A DNA stretch of 64,000 bases from Acidiflorens sp963847715 (GTDB taxonomy: Bacteria > Acidobacteriota > Terriglobia > Terriglobales > Acidobacteriaceae). Position numbers and translations under genes: made by a program. The notes under the pieces are model-generated. The model was not told the DNA's origin. It saw only the letters and a list, made by a program, of their open reading frames with translations, and searched no databases. Within the stretch, counting starts at the first letter, position 1. Every line of letters starts with the position of its first letter. Below are positions 35,648-45,015 of this stretch, one piece after another. The stretch spans positions 186,001 through 250,000 of the forward strand of contig CAWKAZ010000002.1 of assembly GCA_963847715.1 (NCBI GenBank), read 5' to 3'.

Positions 35648-36783
35648 GCGGCGGACCCTCCCGCTTTGGTGCTCTCGGGCCAGGGCTGATACGGATATTC
35701 GAAATTGTGCTCGTGGCTGAAGCGCAGCAACGGCAAGCTGTATTGCGAAAAGAGGACGGGCTTACGACCCATCTCGTCCACGACGCGGGTGTTGTCGAAC
35801 ACCGTATTCCAGTTCAGGTAGGGCAGAAATACTTTCATCAGCGCCGCGCCGTGTCCAACCGGGCCTTTGCGATTTGCCAGGACGTTGACGATCGAGCCAA
35901 ACGTCCCTCCGAGAATCGGCAGAAAAACCGGTCCGCGTTTGTCCTGCTCGGCGGCCAGCGCCTTGGTCAGTTCCTGAAAAGTCTGCGAACCGTTGCCCGA
36001 AGAAAGATGGTAGGTGTCATGGGCGGGATTCGGCTTCATGTGCAACGTCGAGATCGCATCCGCCACGAAGTCGACATTTACGATGTCGATCTTGTCATAC
36101 GGCCGGAACGGCAATACCGGCAGCCCTGCGAGAAAAACGAACGACCGCACCATATCGAATTGCGTCGTTTGCGGATAGCGACTGTCTCCGAGGACGATGC
36201 TCGGCCGGAAAATCGTCAGCGGCACATCGGGGAGCAATTCACGCACCATGTGCTCACAGAACTTCTTCGTTCGCGCGTAAGGATCGTAATCAGAACGGTC
36301 CCACTCGATCGAGCGATCTTCCTGCACAACTTCGTGGCTGCGCTTCCCCGCCACCGCCACCGTGCTGACATTCGAAAACCGCGTCAGGCCGTGGTAGTAC
36401 TGCGAACGCCGCGCGAGTTGCAGGACTTCGAGCGTCCCGCGCAGGTTGACATTCAAGCAGCTTTTCTCCGATTTGCGGTTCAAGGAAGCTGCGCAATGGA
36501 TTACCGAATCGGTCGTGTGGACCAGTTTGTCGTAGTCAGCGGGCTCAAGGCCGAATTGTGGAGAGGTGAGATCGCCGCGAAAGATCCTGATCTTGGCCTG
36601 CAGGTAATCGTAAAACTTGGGAAACGGCATGTGCAGTTGGAGAGCATGCCAAAGCCGAAGCTCCGCATCGCGAGGATCACGGCCGCGCACCAGCAGATTC
36701 AGGGTCGCGTCGTGCCCATCCAGCAGATTGGCGGCGACGTGCGCGCCGATGTAGCCGGTCCCACCGGTCAGGAATATTGCCAC
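35644..36783 (-). CDS. Extended SDR, thioester-reductase/epimerase-like
   Basis: 379 residues. The NAD(P) fingerprint is FLTGGTGYIGAHV, and the catalytic YxxxK is in YDPYARTKKFCE, with ST in NVSTVAVAG. Overall similarity is to NAD-binding-4 (male-sterility, thioester reductase) domains, which reduce acyl thioesters to aldehydes, rather than sugar epimerases. GTG start with GGAG five bases upstream, overlapping the preceding fatty acyl reductase gene by 16 nt; it also overlaps the next gene by 4 nt. Tight coupling of three genes marks the core of the operon. Confidence 0.88.
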   Translation of the reverse strand: MAIFLTGGTGYIGAHVAANLLDGHDATLNLLVRGRDPRDAELRLWHALQLHMPFPKFYDYLQAKIRIFRGDLTSPQFGLEPADYDKLVHTTDSVIHCAASLNRKSEKSCLNVNLRGTLEVLQLARRSQYYHGLTRFSNVSTVAVAGKRSHEVVQEDRSIEWDRSDYDPYARTKKFCEHMVRELLPDVPLTIFRPSIVLGDSRYPQTTQFDMVRSFVFLAGLPVLPFRPYDKIDIVNVDFVADAISTLHMKPNPAHDTYHLSSGNGSQTFQELTKALAAEQDKRGPVFLPILGGTFGSIVNVLANRKGPVGHGAALMKVFLPYLNWNTVFDNTRVVDEMGRKPVLFSQYSLPLLRFSHEHNFEYPYQPWPESTKAGGSAA

Positions 36784-39170
36784 GTTGCTCCGTTCGTCCC
36801 CGTTTTCATACCCGCGCCATTCTCATTGACTGGCGGCGGAGTCAACTCACGCGGCGCGCGCGCCTCGAGCGGCCGCCCTTCGATCAACGGATAGGTCCAG
36901 CGCCGCAGTGCCGGAATGTGGATGTCGATCCAATACTCCCACCAATCGAGTCCCGCAGTGTCGTATCCGAAGATCTCTTTTTCTTCGGCTGGCAGCGCCT
37001 GCGAAAGCTTCTCTACGTTGTCCGCTACAAAATCGTGCTCGTTTTGGAGGATGAAAGGCTCGAACAAGCCGACCAGTTTTTCCACGCGTTCAAGATTACG
37101 CTCAGTCTTGGCCAGTGGCTTTTTCATCGCCGAGGGTAGCGGTGCCATCACGCGCTGAATCGACTGGATGATCATCTTCTGCGCGGGCGCTGACATCCGC
37201 TGATAGCGCTCCTTCGAGACCGGAATCGCGTCCATGCGCAAGCGCAGCCAGTATTCCAAGCCCTCCTGAGCCCGATAATGACGACGGTGCCCGAGCGAAG
37301 TCAGCTCAATCGACCGTCCCATATCGCAAGGATTCGTGACCGAGGTGGCCAGTTGATATAGAGGATCGTGGCGACGCTCCACCAGAGCGGCGCCGATGAG
37401 CGTCATGCCGGCACAAACCGCGTCGACAGGAATAATATCCAGCCGCTTGCGCTCGTTGGAGGGCAGTTGCCGAAACGCCGTTCCCAGCAGATATGAAAGG
37501 GATGCCGAGGTGTTGATGCCTTCATTCCATCCGCGGAAAGGCTTTGCCACCGAGGTCTCCACAATTGCTGGACGCACAATCGCGATTGGCAGCCCCTTGC
37601 CATATTTCGCTATCAGCGATTCGGCGAGGCTCTTGGTGAAAGTGTAGGTATTTGGCCAGCCCAATTCCTGTGCGCGCCGCGTACCTTCCTCGGTGAGATA
37701 GTTCTTCAGCCAGCGAACACGATTCTTGCGAATCTGATTCTCGAGCGCTTGGCCGCTCAAACCCTTCGCTGCGTGCTCTTTCTCCAGCGCCTGCTTTCTC
37801 AATTCTTCGGTAACTTCGGGGCCCTCAGCGCGCGCCTCCGCCGATTCAACCAGTTCGTGCAGGCGATGCCACTCTTTTTCCGAATCGAAGTCGCGGCTGT
37901 GCAACGGCGTATAGTTCAGCCGCACCCGCTCGCTCACGCGCCCGTCGCGCTGTCCTGCTACGTAACAAGTCGACAGGTGCAGCAGGGACGCGTGATCGGA
38001 ACCGCGAATGAATTCGATCAGGTGGTGCGTCGAGTCCACATTTACGGCTAAGGCATCCCGTAAATCGGGATTGAAATCGGTCAGCCCCGAACTGTTGATG
38101 ATCAGATCGAGATTCTTGCTCAGTTGCGCGGCAGTCTCGGCATCCAGCCCCACGCCGGGCTGGGACACATCGCCTTCCACAACCTCGATTTTTTCGGCCA
38201 GCAAGGCACCTAGCCGGTCGCCATATTTTTCAAACAATGGATCGAAAACCGGAGAGCCTTCGATCATCTTCTCGAAGCGCTTCTGCGCCGGACTCGACTT
38301 CTGTCGCCGGATCAGGAGATAGAGCTTCCCTATCTCGGGGAGATCCATCAGCGTGTTCGCCAGCCAGACCTTGCCGATGAATCCGGTGACGCCGATCAGC
38401 ATCACGCGCTTTCCACCCATGGCCTTGCGAACCGAAAATGGCTCTGGGTGCCGCTTATCATCGAAATAAACGATGGGGCGAACTCTCGGGACCTCCACGC
38501 GCACAGCCGGAACAATCGCCAATGCCAATGCCTTCGGACCTCGTAGGCCGAGCGCCCGCACCCATCGAGCCGGACTCTGCTGCCCGTCCGGGCCGGCTTC
38601 GCGAATCCGCGCAAACAGCCCTCTCGGCCGGATCACGGGACTCAGCAGGCGCCCTGTCGCGATGCCATCACGGAAGTCGAGGCGGTTCGCGATAATCCAC
38701 CGCACGCCCAGATAACGCGCCAGTGGGCGCATCACGTGCTCCAGCCCCTGACTTACCAGCACCACCTCGGCGCCGGTAGCCTGCAATGCCTTGAGTTGTC
38801 TTACTCCTTCTTCCTTCAGCAGCGGCTTCAGCTTGTACTCGAATTCTTCTTCGCCCAGCAGATCGAGCCGGTCACGGGTAATCCCTCGAAGAACGGAGTG
38901 AACGATGCGGGTTGCAGCCACACGGTTCGCCGCATAAAGGAACGGGCGCAGCAACGCCATGATGAGCACCAGCAACCGGCGAGCGAAGCGCTCAAAAAAC
39001 GTCTGGCTGTTCCAGGTGAAAAACGCGATCGGACGTACCGTGGTCAACTCCAGCAGGCTGCCTTCGACGCGCCAATAGACAGGAGAGGAAGGTCGCGGAC
39101 GGCTGGGGAGCGTTGGCTCCGTCGGTTCGGGCGTCGTGCGTACCTCGGCGAGATTTCTTACGGGTTCCAC
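36768..39170 (-). CDS. Fatty acyl-CoA reductase fused to a degenerate HAD domain
   Basis: 800 residues. The N-terminal part (about 30-190) aligns in pattern to HAD-IB phosphatases (VVLVSQGLEHVMRPLARYLG, ANRLDFRDG), but motif I, normally DVDGTL, reads RVEGSL, so the nucleophile Asp is lost. From residue 254 a Rossmann reductase begins (VMLIGVTGFIGKVW), with ST at 400-401 and the catalytic Y509/K513 in NTYTFTKSLAES, followed by a FAR-type C-terminal domain (about 640-760). It reduces fatty acyl-CoA/ACP to aldehyde or alcohol. First gene of the lipid operon; probable GTG start. Confidence 0.88.
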   Translation of the reverse strand: MEPVRNLAEVRTTPEPTEPTLPSRPRPSSPVYWRVEGSLLELTTVRPIAFFTWNSQTFFERFARRLLVLIMALLRPFLYAANRVAATRIVHSVLRGITRDRLDLLGEEEFEYKLKPLLKEEGVRQLKALQATGAEVVLVSQGLEHVMRPLARYLGVRWIIANRLDFRDGIATGRLLSPVIRPRGLFARIREAGPDGQQSPARWVRALGLRGPKALALAIVPAVRVEVPRVRPIVYFDDKRHPEPFSVRKAMGGKRVMLIGVTGFIGKVWLANTLMDLPEIGKLYLLIRRQKSSPAQKRFEKMIEGSPVFDPLFEKYGDRLGALLAEKIEVVEGDVSQPGVGLDAETAAQLSKNLDLIINSSGLTDFNPDLRDALAVNVDSTHHLIEFIRGSDHASLLHLSTCYVAGQRDGRVSERVRLNYTPLHSRDFDSEKEWHRLHELVESAEARAEGPEVTEELRKQALEKEHAAKGLSGQALENQIRKNRVRWLKNYLTEEGTRRAQELGWPNTYTFTKSLAESLIAKYGKGLPIAIVRPAIVETSVAKPFRGWNEGINTSASLSYLLGTAFRQLPSNERKRLDIIPVDAVCAGMTLIGAALVERRHDPLYQLATSVTNPCDMGRSIELTSLGHRRHYRAQEGLEYWLRLRMDAIPVSKERYQRMSAPAQKMIIQSIQRVMAPLPSAMKKPLAKTERNLERVEKLVGLFEPFILQNEHDFVADNVEKLSQALPAEEKEIFGYDTAGLDWWEYWIDIHIPALRRWTYPLIEGRPLEARAPRELTPPPVNENGAGMKTGTNGATWQYS

Positions 39171-39326
39171 GAATTGATGTCAGGCTTGCTGTAACGGTGA
39201 CCCCTGGGACGCAAGCCGGAATCTCCTATTTTAACCTCTCCGTCATAAAGGACGAAGAATAACCGCAAGCTTTATAGCTCAGACGGCCCCAGTTCTGAAC
39301 CATCGAGAAGGCGCGGCGGCCAACCG

Positions 39327-40532
39327 CTACTTTGCCCGAGCCAGGTCGCGTATCTGGTTCAAATAGTTCACATAGACCGGAATCGGAATGTCTGGCGAGT
39401 CTCCATCATTGAGAAAATGGGAGAGCCGAACCTCCATGGGAATCGAACGGATAACATCTCCGAAACGAGCGATCTCCAGGTACTTTACCCGCCAGATCTC
39501 GAGCATCAGGGAGCGAAATTCCTCACTGATAAACCCCATCCGGCGATCTCCCAGGTAAACTGCATCAAAATGCCGCGCCCCAAGTGCCGTCCGGACGCGG
39601 TCGCCCGGCTCGGAGAACTCATACACGAGGTGAAATAGATCCGCCAAATCGCCCCAGAACACCTTTTCTTCGAAGGCGGTAAACCGGAAAGGGGCCTTCT
39701 CGCGCTGCTGCGCCGCCCGCGCGTGGTCATTCGCGCTTAGCCCATGATGCCCTATCTCGCCGCGGAACCATTGCAATCGCTCTTGTGCAAGATTGTGTCG
39801 CAGGAATTCCACAGCATAAGCATTCGGCAAGTAGATTTTGGGGTCGCCGTCAAGGCGCGCCAGCCACGTTCCCCAGTTATTCCGTTCCATGATTGCCAAC
39901 AAGGCGTCGATATCGGCTAGGGTCACGTCCGGGTGATACTTCACCGCCTGCCAGAAATGTTCGGTTGAATCATAGGTCGCGCCGTAAAGCTGAATTCCTT
40001 CTTCAATCGGATACCAATTCGAGAGCACGCGTCCCTGGATCGACGGCGATGCGCTCCAGCAGTTCAGGGATTGCTTCCACTTCTCTTGTACTTCCAGAAA
40101 TGCTTCGGCGTACCCCGCAGGAAGCGGACCTTTGACTTCTGCAACGGCGCGCCGCAATTCATCGCTGGTGTGCGTAATCAGAGCCTCCAGGGGACGCTCA
40201 TCTTCCATGGAGATCACGCGACTTTCAATTCCCCGCCGAAGCAATTCGCGCGCCAATTGTCCCCTCTCTTCTTCGTCCAGCCCACCGCGAATTTTCCAGC
40301 GCTGTATTTGGGAATCAATATAGGGAAACAACTCGGCCAGGGACTTGAACTCAATAAAGCCGTGAACGGCGAACGTCACAGGCCGGCCGTCTTTGACGAG
40401 CGTAGTGGATGGGGTTACCAGTTCCTGCAGCGAAATCGGCTGTGCGCAGAGCGGCAAGCTGAAACTCAGAACAATCAAATGGACGCGAAGCACCCGCCAT
40501 ACTCGGCACAAGATTGCTTGCAAACCTCTCAT
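39327..40532 (-). CDS. Secreted protein with a NADAR-like motif
   Basis: 401 residues from ATG 40532 (GGAGAAAAG upstream), with a signal peptide (1-30, ending LCAQ). The text LSNWYP at 170-175 followed by YDSTEHFWQAVKYH at 187-200 matches the signature of NADAR/YbiA N-glycosidase-like domains, including the Glu-His pair, and a C-terminal helix (EEFRSLMLEIWRVKY) may be the family's last helix. Known members are cytoplasmic and act on ADP-ribose or riboflavin intermediates, so an exported form is odd. The match rests on a short motif, hence moderate confidence in function. Confidence 0.7.
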   Translation of the reverse strand: MRGLQAILCRVWRVLRVHLIVLSFSLPLCAQPISLQELVTPSTTLVKDGRPVTFAVHGFIEFKSLAELFPYIDSQIQRWKIRGGLDEEERGQLARELLRRGIESRVISMEDERPLEALITHTSDELRRAVAEVKGPLPAGYAEAFLEVQEKWKQSLNCWSASPSIQGRVLSNWYPIEEGIQLYGATYDSTEHFWQAVKYHPDVTLADIDALLAIMERNNWGTWLARLDGDPKIYLPNAYAVEFLRHNLAQERLQWFRGEIGHHGLSANDHARAAQQREKAPFRFTAFEEKVFWGDLADLFHLVYEFSEPGDRVRTALGARHFDAVYLGDRRMGFISEEFRSLMLEIWRVKYLEIARFGDVIRSIPMEVRLSHFLNDGDSPDIPIPVYVNYLNQIRDLARAK

Positions 40533-40600
40533 CTTTTCTCCGATCTTCTCGCCTGAGGGAACCCCGGTGCGCCATAGCGGTCTGCGTACGCAAATAGGTC

Positions 40601-41101
40601 TCACGCCGCCCGTTCCGTCCAGCACACGTCCCAATACTTGCCGAATTTCCTGCCGTTCTCGCTGAACACGCCAACGACTTTGAATCCGAAAGCCTTGTGC
40701 AATGCCTCGCTTGCCGGATTCGGCAGCGCATACCCAGCTACGAAGCGACGAATGTCCTCGCCCTGTAGAGCCTTGAACAGCGCCGCATACAGGAGCTTCC
40801 CGACGCCCTTCCCTTGGGCATCTAGTGCGCAGTAGATGGTAGTTTCCACCGTTGTCTCGTAGGCCGCTTTGGGACGAAACCGGGTTGTGCCTGCATATCC
40901 GATCACAGCTCCGTTCTCTTCAGCGACCAGAAGGCGATACCGGCCTTTCGTGCGGAACTGTGCGAACCAACTCTCCCGACTCTCGACGGTGTGAGGCTCC
41001 ACGTCAAATGTCACCGGAGTATTCAAAACGTAGTAGTTGTAAATTTCGGTGATCCGCGCAAGATCCTTGCGCTCCGCGGTCCGAATCGTAATTCCGTTCA
41101 T
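40601..41101 (-). CDS. GNAT N-acetyltransferase, phosphinothricin acetyltransferase-like
   Basis: 166 residues. The N-terminal IRTAERKDLARITEIYNYYV, TPVTFD and YAGTTRFRPKAAY segments and the acetyl-CoA loop DAQGKGVGKLLY are typical of the Pat/YncA subgroup that acetylates amino-acid-like toxins such as methionine sulfoximine. Cytoplasmic. It lies 26 nt from chrA on the same strand but is functionally unrelated. Confidence 0.93.
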   Translation of the reverse strand: MNGITIRTAERKDLARITEIYNYYVLNTPVTFDVEPHTVESRESWFAQFRTKGRYRLLVAEENGAVIGYAGTTRFRPKAAYETTVETTIYCALDAQGKGVGKLLYAALFKALQGEDIRRFVAGYALPNPASEALHKAFGFKVVGVFSENGRKFGKYWDVCWTERAA

Positions 41102-41127
41102 TGCTGCCCCCGAATTTTGTTATGCCT

Positions 41128-42294
41128 TCAGCGAATTAACCAACCCACAGCCGCGGCTCCGGCGACGATATAAGCCGAGTTCAGTCGCAACTGGAGCAGC
41201 GCAAACAAGCTCGCCCCGAAGATGATCAGAGCGATCCAGTCCACGATTGCAGCTCTTCCAAGTTGGATCGCCACTACCGCCATCAAAGCCAGCGATCCGG
41301 CAACCACGCCATCGAGCGCAGCCGACGCCGCTGCGGATTTTCGCAGAAGCGGAACCAGGGGGCCGCTAGCAGCTACCAGTAGGAATCCGGGAAGGAAGAT
41401 TCCGACCGTCGCCACCACAGCTCCCATCCAACCCGCCACTACATATCCGATGAATGTTGCGGTAGTAAACAATGGACCGGGAGTAAACTGTCCCACCGCG
41501 ACTGCATCAATCAGCTGCTTGTCGGTTAGCCAATGGAGGCGCCCCACAAATTCCGTCTGGAGAAATGCTAGCAAAACGTATCCGCTGCCAAAGACAACCG
41601 ACCCAACCTTCAAGAACGACAGGAAGAGCCGCGTCAAACTAACTGGAACGGTGAAGCCCGTGACGGTCAGGGCCGCTGCTGAGGCAAGAAGTCTTGGAAG
41701 AGGGAGAGCCAATGGAAGGCCTGCGCCGGCAAACACCCAGCGATTCTTCAGCGACCAAAAGGCCGTCGACGCCAATCCTGCGAGCACCAAAATCAGCAAC
41801 GGGCTAACTCCCCAAAAGCTCAACGCGGCGGCTATCGCGGCGATCATCGCCAGCGGAACGGTCTTAACGCCGGTACGTCCCAGTTTGCCCAACGCCTGGA
41901 TGACGATCGCGACCACGGCCGGCTTGATGGCATAGAGCACACCCTCGGCCCTAGGCAGTGAACCGAAGCGCACATAGGCCCACGCAATCACCGACACGAT
42001 GACGGCCGCCGGAATGATGAAGCAACATCCGGCGACGACGAGCCCGCGCCAACCCCGCTTCATCTGTCCAACAAAAATTGCAACCTCGGTCGAACTCGGA
42101 CCCGGAATCAAGTTTGCTGCGGCTAACCGGTCGAGAAATTCAGCATGCGTGAGCCAACGCCGGCGGCGCACGAATTCTTCTTCCATCATCGCCAGATGCG
42201 CGGCTGGCCCGCCAAACGCGATCGTGCCCAGCTTCAGAAAAACGAGAGCAATTTCGCCCAGCGACGTTTCCCGGATTCCCGAGGACTCAGCCAT
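41128..42294 (-). CDS. chrA: Chromate efflux transporter ChrA, two-domain
   Basis: A 388-residue inner-membrane protein of the CHR superfamily, long-chain type with two homologous halves. The first half has FGGPAAHLAMMEEEFV and LIPGPSSTEVAIFVG; the second has FGSGYVLLAFLQTEFV and FTPGPLFTTATFIGY. It expels chromate by proton exchange; some homologues have other roles. A GCGGGCG...CGCCCGC palindromic repeat lies just upstream of the start. Confidence 0.94.
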   Translation of the reverse strand: MAESSGIRETSLGEIALVFLKLGTIAFGGPAAHLAMMEEEFVRRRRWLTHAEFLDRLAAANLIPGPSSTEVAIFVGQMKRGWRGLVVAGCCFIIPAAVIVSVIAWAYVRFGSLPRAEGVLYAIKPAVVAIVIQALGKLGRTGVKTVPLAMIAAIAAALSFWGVSPLLILVLAGLASTAFWSLKNRWVFAGAGLPLALPLPRLLASAAALTVTGFTVPVSLTRLFLSFLKVGSVVFGSGYVLLAFLQTEFVGRLHWLTDKQLIDAVAVGQFTPGPLFTTATFIGYVVAGWMGAVVATVGIFLPGFLLVAASGPLVPLLRKSAAASAALDGVVAGSLALMAVVAIQLGRAAIVDWIALIIFGASLFALLQLRLNSAYIVAGAAAVGWLIR

Positions 42295-42300
42295 AGCTCA

Positions 42301-42334
42301 TGTGGTGCGGGCGCCCTCGCCCGCGAACACCACA
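42301..42334. repeat. Palindromic repeat upstream of chrA
   Basis: TGTGGT-GCGGGCG and CGCCCGC-GAACACCACA pair around CCCT, with a small bulge (GAAC). It starts 7 nt before the chrA ATG, so it would lie in the 5' leader. It resembles REP-type elements. Confidence 0.7.
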
Positions 42335-42440
42335 GCGGAGGGTACCGCAAATTGTCGGATTTTGACGGAGATGGAACCGACCCCAAGCGGCGGATGAACT
42401 CCGCCGCAGGGGCCGGTCGAATGACCCACTCGATAGCTGA

Positions 42441-43130
42441 TTACTCCCCGAACACCGCGTTGTAAACGCCGCCCGCCAACACCCCGCCGACAATAGGCGC
42501 CAGCCAGAACAGCCACAATTGCTGGACGGCCCATCCGCCCACAAAGATCGCGGGCCCCGTGCTGCGAGCCGGATTGACAGAAACACCGGTCACCGGAATT
42601 CCGATCAGGTGAATCAGGGTCAACCCGAGACCGATGGCGATCGGCGCAAACCCCGCGGGCGCGCGCTTATCCGTCGAACCCATGATGATCATCAGGAAAA
42701 AGAACGTCAGCACCACTTCCGCCACCAGGCATGACATCAGGGAATATTCACCGGGGGAGTGCGCTCCGTAACCGTTCGAACCGAAGCGTCCCAGGTCAAA
42801 TCCAGGCTTGCCGCTCGCGATCAAGTACAACGTGCCCGCACCCGCGATTCCACCGAGAACCTGCGCAACCACGTAGGGCAGAAATTCCGATGCTGGAAAT
42901 CGCTTTCCCGCCACCAGCCCCGCCGAAACGGCTGGGTTGAGATGGCATCCCGAAATATGGCCAATGGCAAACGCCATGGTGAGTACCGTCAGCCCGAAGG
43001 CCAGAGCCACGCCTGCGAATCCAATCCCCAACTGCGGGAACGCTGCTGCCAGCACGGCGCTTCCGCATCCTCCAAATACCAGCCAGAAAGTCCCAAAGAA
43101 TTCCGCGATGGCCCGTTTCGATAAGCTCAT
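42441..43130 (-). CDS. aqpZ: Aquaporin Z
   Basis: A 229-residue MIP channel with six helices. The two NPA loops are LNPAVSAG and VNPARSTGP; the HisR selectivity-filter residues are consistent with a water-selective channel (HLIGIPVTG, Arg after the second NPA). AAGGAGG stands four bases before the ATG. Stand-alone gene. Confidence 0.96.
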   Translation of the reverse strand: MSLSKRAIAEFFGTFWLVFGGCGSAVLAAAFPQLGIGFAGVALAFGLTVLTMAFAIGHISGCHLNPAVSAGLVAGKRFPASEFLPYVVAQVLGGIAGAGTLYLIASGKPGFDLGRFGSNGYGAHSPGEYSLMSCLVAEVVLTFFFLMIIMGSTDKRAPAGFAPIAIGLGLTLIHLIGIPVTGVSVNPARSTGPAIFVGGWAVQQLWLFWLAPIVGGVLAGGVYNAVFGE

Positions 43131-43277
43131 ACCGCCTCCTTAAAGATGAGAGTTGTGGATTCCGAGGTGTCAGCTTGTGACTGCGAGCGCCAGCGATTGT
43201 ATCGCAATCGGACCGGATTGCTCGTGGTGTGTAAGAATGCGAGGCATCATGAGCATGCGGGCGGAGGAAGTGGCGGA

Positions 43278-43493
43278 GTGAACCGGCTCACGCTGTTCGG
43301 ACTGTTTGCGGTGACGGCGATGTTGATCACTTACGCGCTCGAGAGCCGGGGTCGATGGTACATACTGGCCTTCGCGGCGGCCTGTGGGCTGGGCTCTGCC
43401 TATGGTTTTCTGCAAGGCGCGTGGCCGTTTGGTGTGGTCGAGGCCATCTGGGCGGTCGTGGCACTTAGGCGGTGGTATCGAGCCGGAGAATGA
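43278..43493 (+). CDS. Small two-helix membrane protein
   Basis: 71 residues from GTG 43278 (GGAGG upstream): NRLTLFGLFAVTAMLITYAL, a short charged loop (ESRGRW), a second hydrophobic stretch ending in GFLQGAWPFGVVEAIW, and a basic C-terminus. It resembles small uncharacterised membrane proteins found in many bacteria. The frame is open further left but that leader is Arg/Cys-rich and unlikely. Convergent with the transhydrogenase gene, 7 nt apart. Confidence 0.7.
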   Translation: MNRLTLFGLFAVTAMLITYALESRGRWYILAFAAACGLGSAYGFLQGAWPFGVVEAIWAVVALRRWYRAGE

Positions 43494-43500
43494 ATCGATC

Positions 43501-44889
43501 CTACAGCTTGTTCAAGCCATCGAGCGCTGCGACTTTGTATGCTTCCGCCAGGGTCGGGTAGTTGAACACCGTATCGCGGAAATATTCGATGGTCGCGCCC
43601 ATAGCCAATACAGCCTGTCCGATGTGGACGATTTCGGCGGCACGATCGCCGATGATGTGCACGCCTAGCAATTTGAGCGTATCGGGGTCAAACAGAATCT
43701 TCAGCAGACCTTGATCGTCGCCGAGCATCTGCCCCTTTGCGAGTTCCGAGTAGCGTGCTAGCCCGCTTTCGTATGGAGTCTTGGTACGCGTCAATTCTTC
43801 TTCGGTCGCGCCGACCATCGAGATTTCAGGGATCGTATAGATGCCATAAGGAATCAGGTTCGGGAGCAAACGGCTGGGCTTGCCAAACATGTGACAGCCG
43901 GCCAAGCGTCCCTGTTCCATCGATGTGCTCGCGAGCGCTGGAAATCCGATAACGTCCCCCGCCGCGTAAATGTGCGGCACTGCAGTCTGAAAATGTTCGT
44001 TCACCAGAAGCTTGCCACGCTCGTCGGGAGTCAAACCGGCGGCTTCAATTTTCAGCTTGTCGCTGTTAGCGGCTCGTCCGATCGTATACATCAGCGCCTG
44101 CCCTCGAACCTTTTTGCCGCTCTCGAGGGTGGCAAACACTTTATCTCGTTCCTCGTCAAAGCCCACCGTGACAACCTTCTCCCCGACACGGAAGACCGCA
44201 CCGAGTTGACGCATCTGGAAGCACAGGCTTTCGATGATCTCCCGGTCCACAAAATCGAGCAGTGTTGGACGCTGGTCGAGCAGCGTCACCTTCACTCCGA
44301 GGGCGGTGAACATGGAAGCGTATTCCAGTCCGATGATTCCAGCGCCGACCACGATCAACTCGCGCGGTATCTCCTCGAGGCAGTGCACCTGATCGGAATC
44401 AAAAATCCGCTGGCCGTCGACTGGGATGCCGTCGATGTGCGCGGGGCGCGTGCCGCATGCGATCAGAATCTTCTCGCCGCGGATCTGCTGCACACCATCG
44501 TCGCTCACAATTTCAATCGTGTGTGGATCGGCAAAGTGTGCATCCCCTTCGAAGGTATTAACGTAATTCCTCCGCAGTTGCGCTTTGATCACATCCACTT
44601 CTCGTGTCATGACGGCCGTGGCGCGCAGTACTAGATCCGACATCATGATCCGGTCCTTGACGACGTAACCGCGCCCGTAGAACGATCTCTGTCGGAGCCC
44701 GCTGAGGTACAGCACTGCCTCGCGCAGCACTTTACTCGGAATCGTGCCGGTATGGACACACACGCCGCCCATGGTGAGCCGGCGGTCGATGATCGCGACT
44801 TTCTTGCGCATCTTGGCTGCGCAAATCGCGCCCTTCTGTCCCGCTGGACCGCTGCCGATGACCACGAGATCGAATTCGTTAGCCTGCAT
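43501..44889 (-). CDS. sthA: Soluble pyridine nucleotide transhydrogenase
   Basis: A 462-residue flavoprotein of the pyridine nucleotide-disulfide reductase family. The FAD motif is VVIGSGPAGQKGAI. The usual redox-active CxxxxC is replaced by CVHTGTIPSK, as in SthA, so it transfers hydride between NADPH and NAD+ and is not a dihydrolipoamide dehydrogenase. The second dinucleotide site is VVGAGIIGLEYASM, and the C-terminal dimer domain includes GVHIIGDRAAEIVHIGQ. It balances NADPH/NADH in the cytoplasm. Confidence 0.94.
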   Translation of the reverse strand: MQANEFDLVVIGSGPAGQKGAICAAKMRKKVAIIDRRLTMGGVCVHTGTIPSKVLREAVLYLSGLRQRSFYGRGYVVKDRIMMSDLVLRATAVMTREVDVIKAQLRRNYVNTFEGDAHFADPHTIEIVSDDGVQQIRGEKILIACGTRPAHIDGIPVDGQRIFDSDQVHCLEEIPRELIVVGAGIIGLEYASMFTALGVKVTLLDQRPTLLDFVDREIIESLCFQMRQLGAVFRVGEKVVTVGFDEERDKVFATLESGKKVRGQALMYTIGRAANSDKLKIEAAGLTPDERGKLLVNEHFQTAVPHIYAAGDVIGFPALASTSMEQGRLAGCHMFGKPSRLLPNLIPYGIYTIPEISMVGATEEELTRTKTPYESGLARYSELAKGQMLGDDQGLLKILFDPDTLKLLGVHIIGDRAAEIVHIGQAVLAMGATIEYFRDTVFNYPTLAEAYKVAALDGLNKL

Positions 44890-45015
44890 AAATTAGCTGC
44901 TGCAAAAAACTAGCACTTTCCTGGCGTGACGCGAAAGGTATCTTTGGTAGCGAGCGCAAAATTAAGATTCCTTTAACAAAGGGGCGGCTCATAATGGGCG
45001 GCGCGGCGATTTTAG

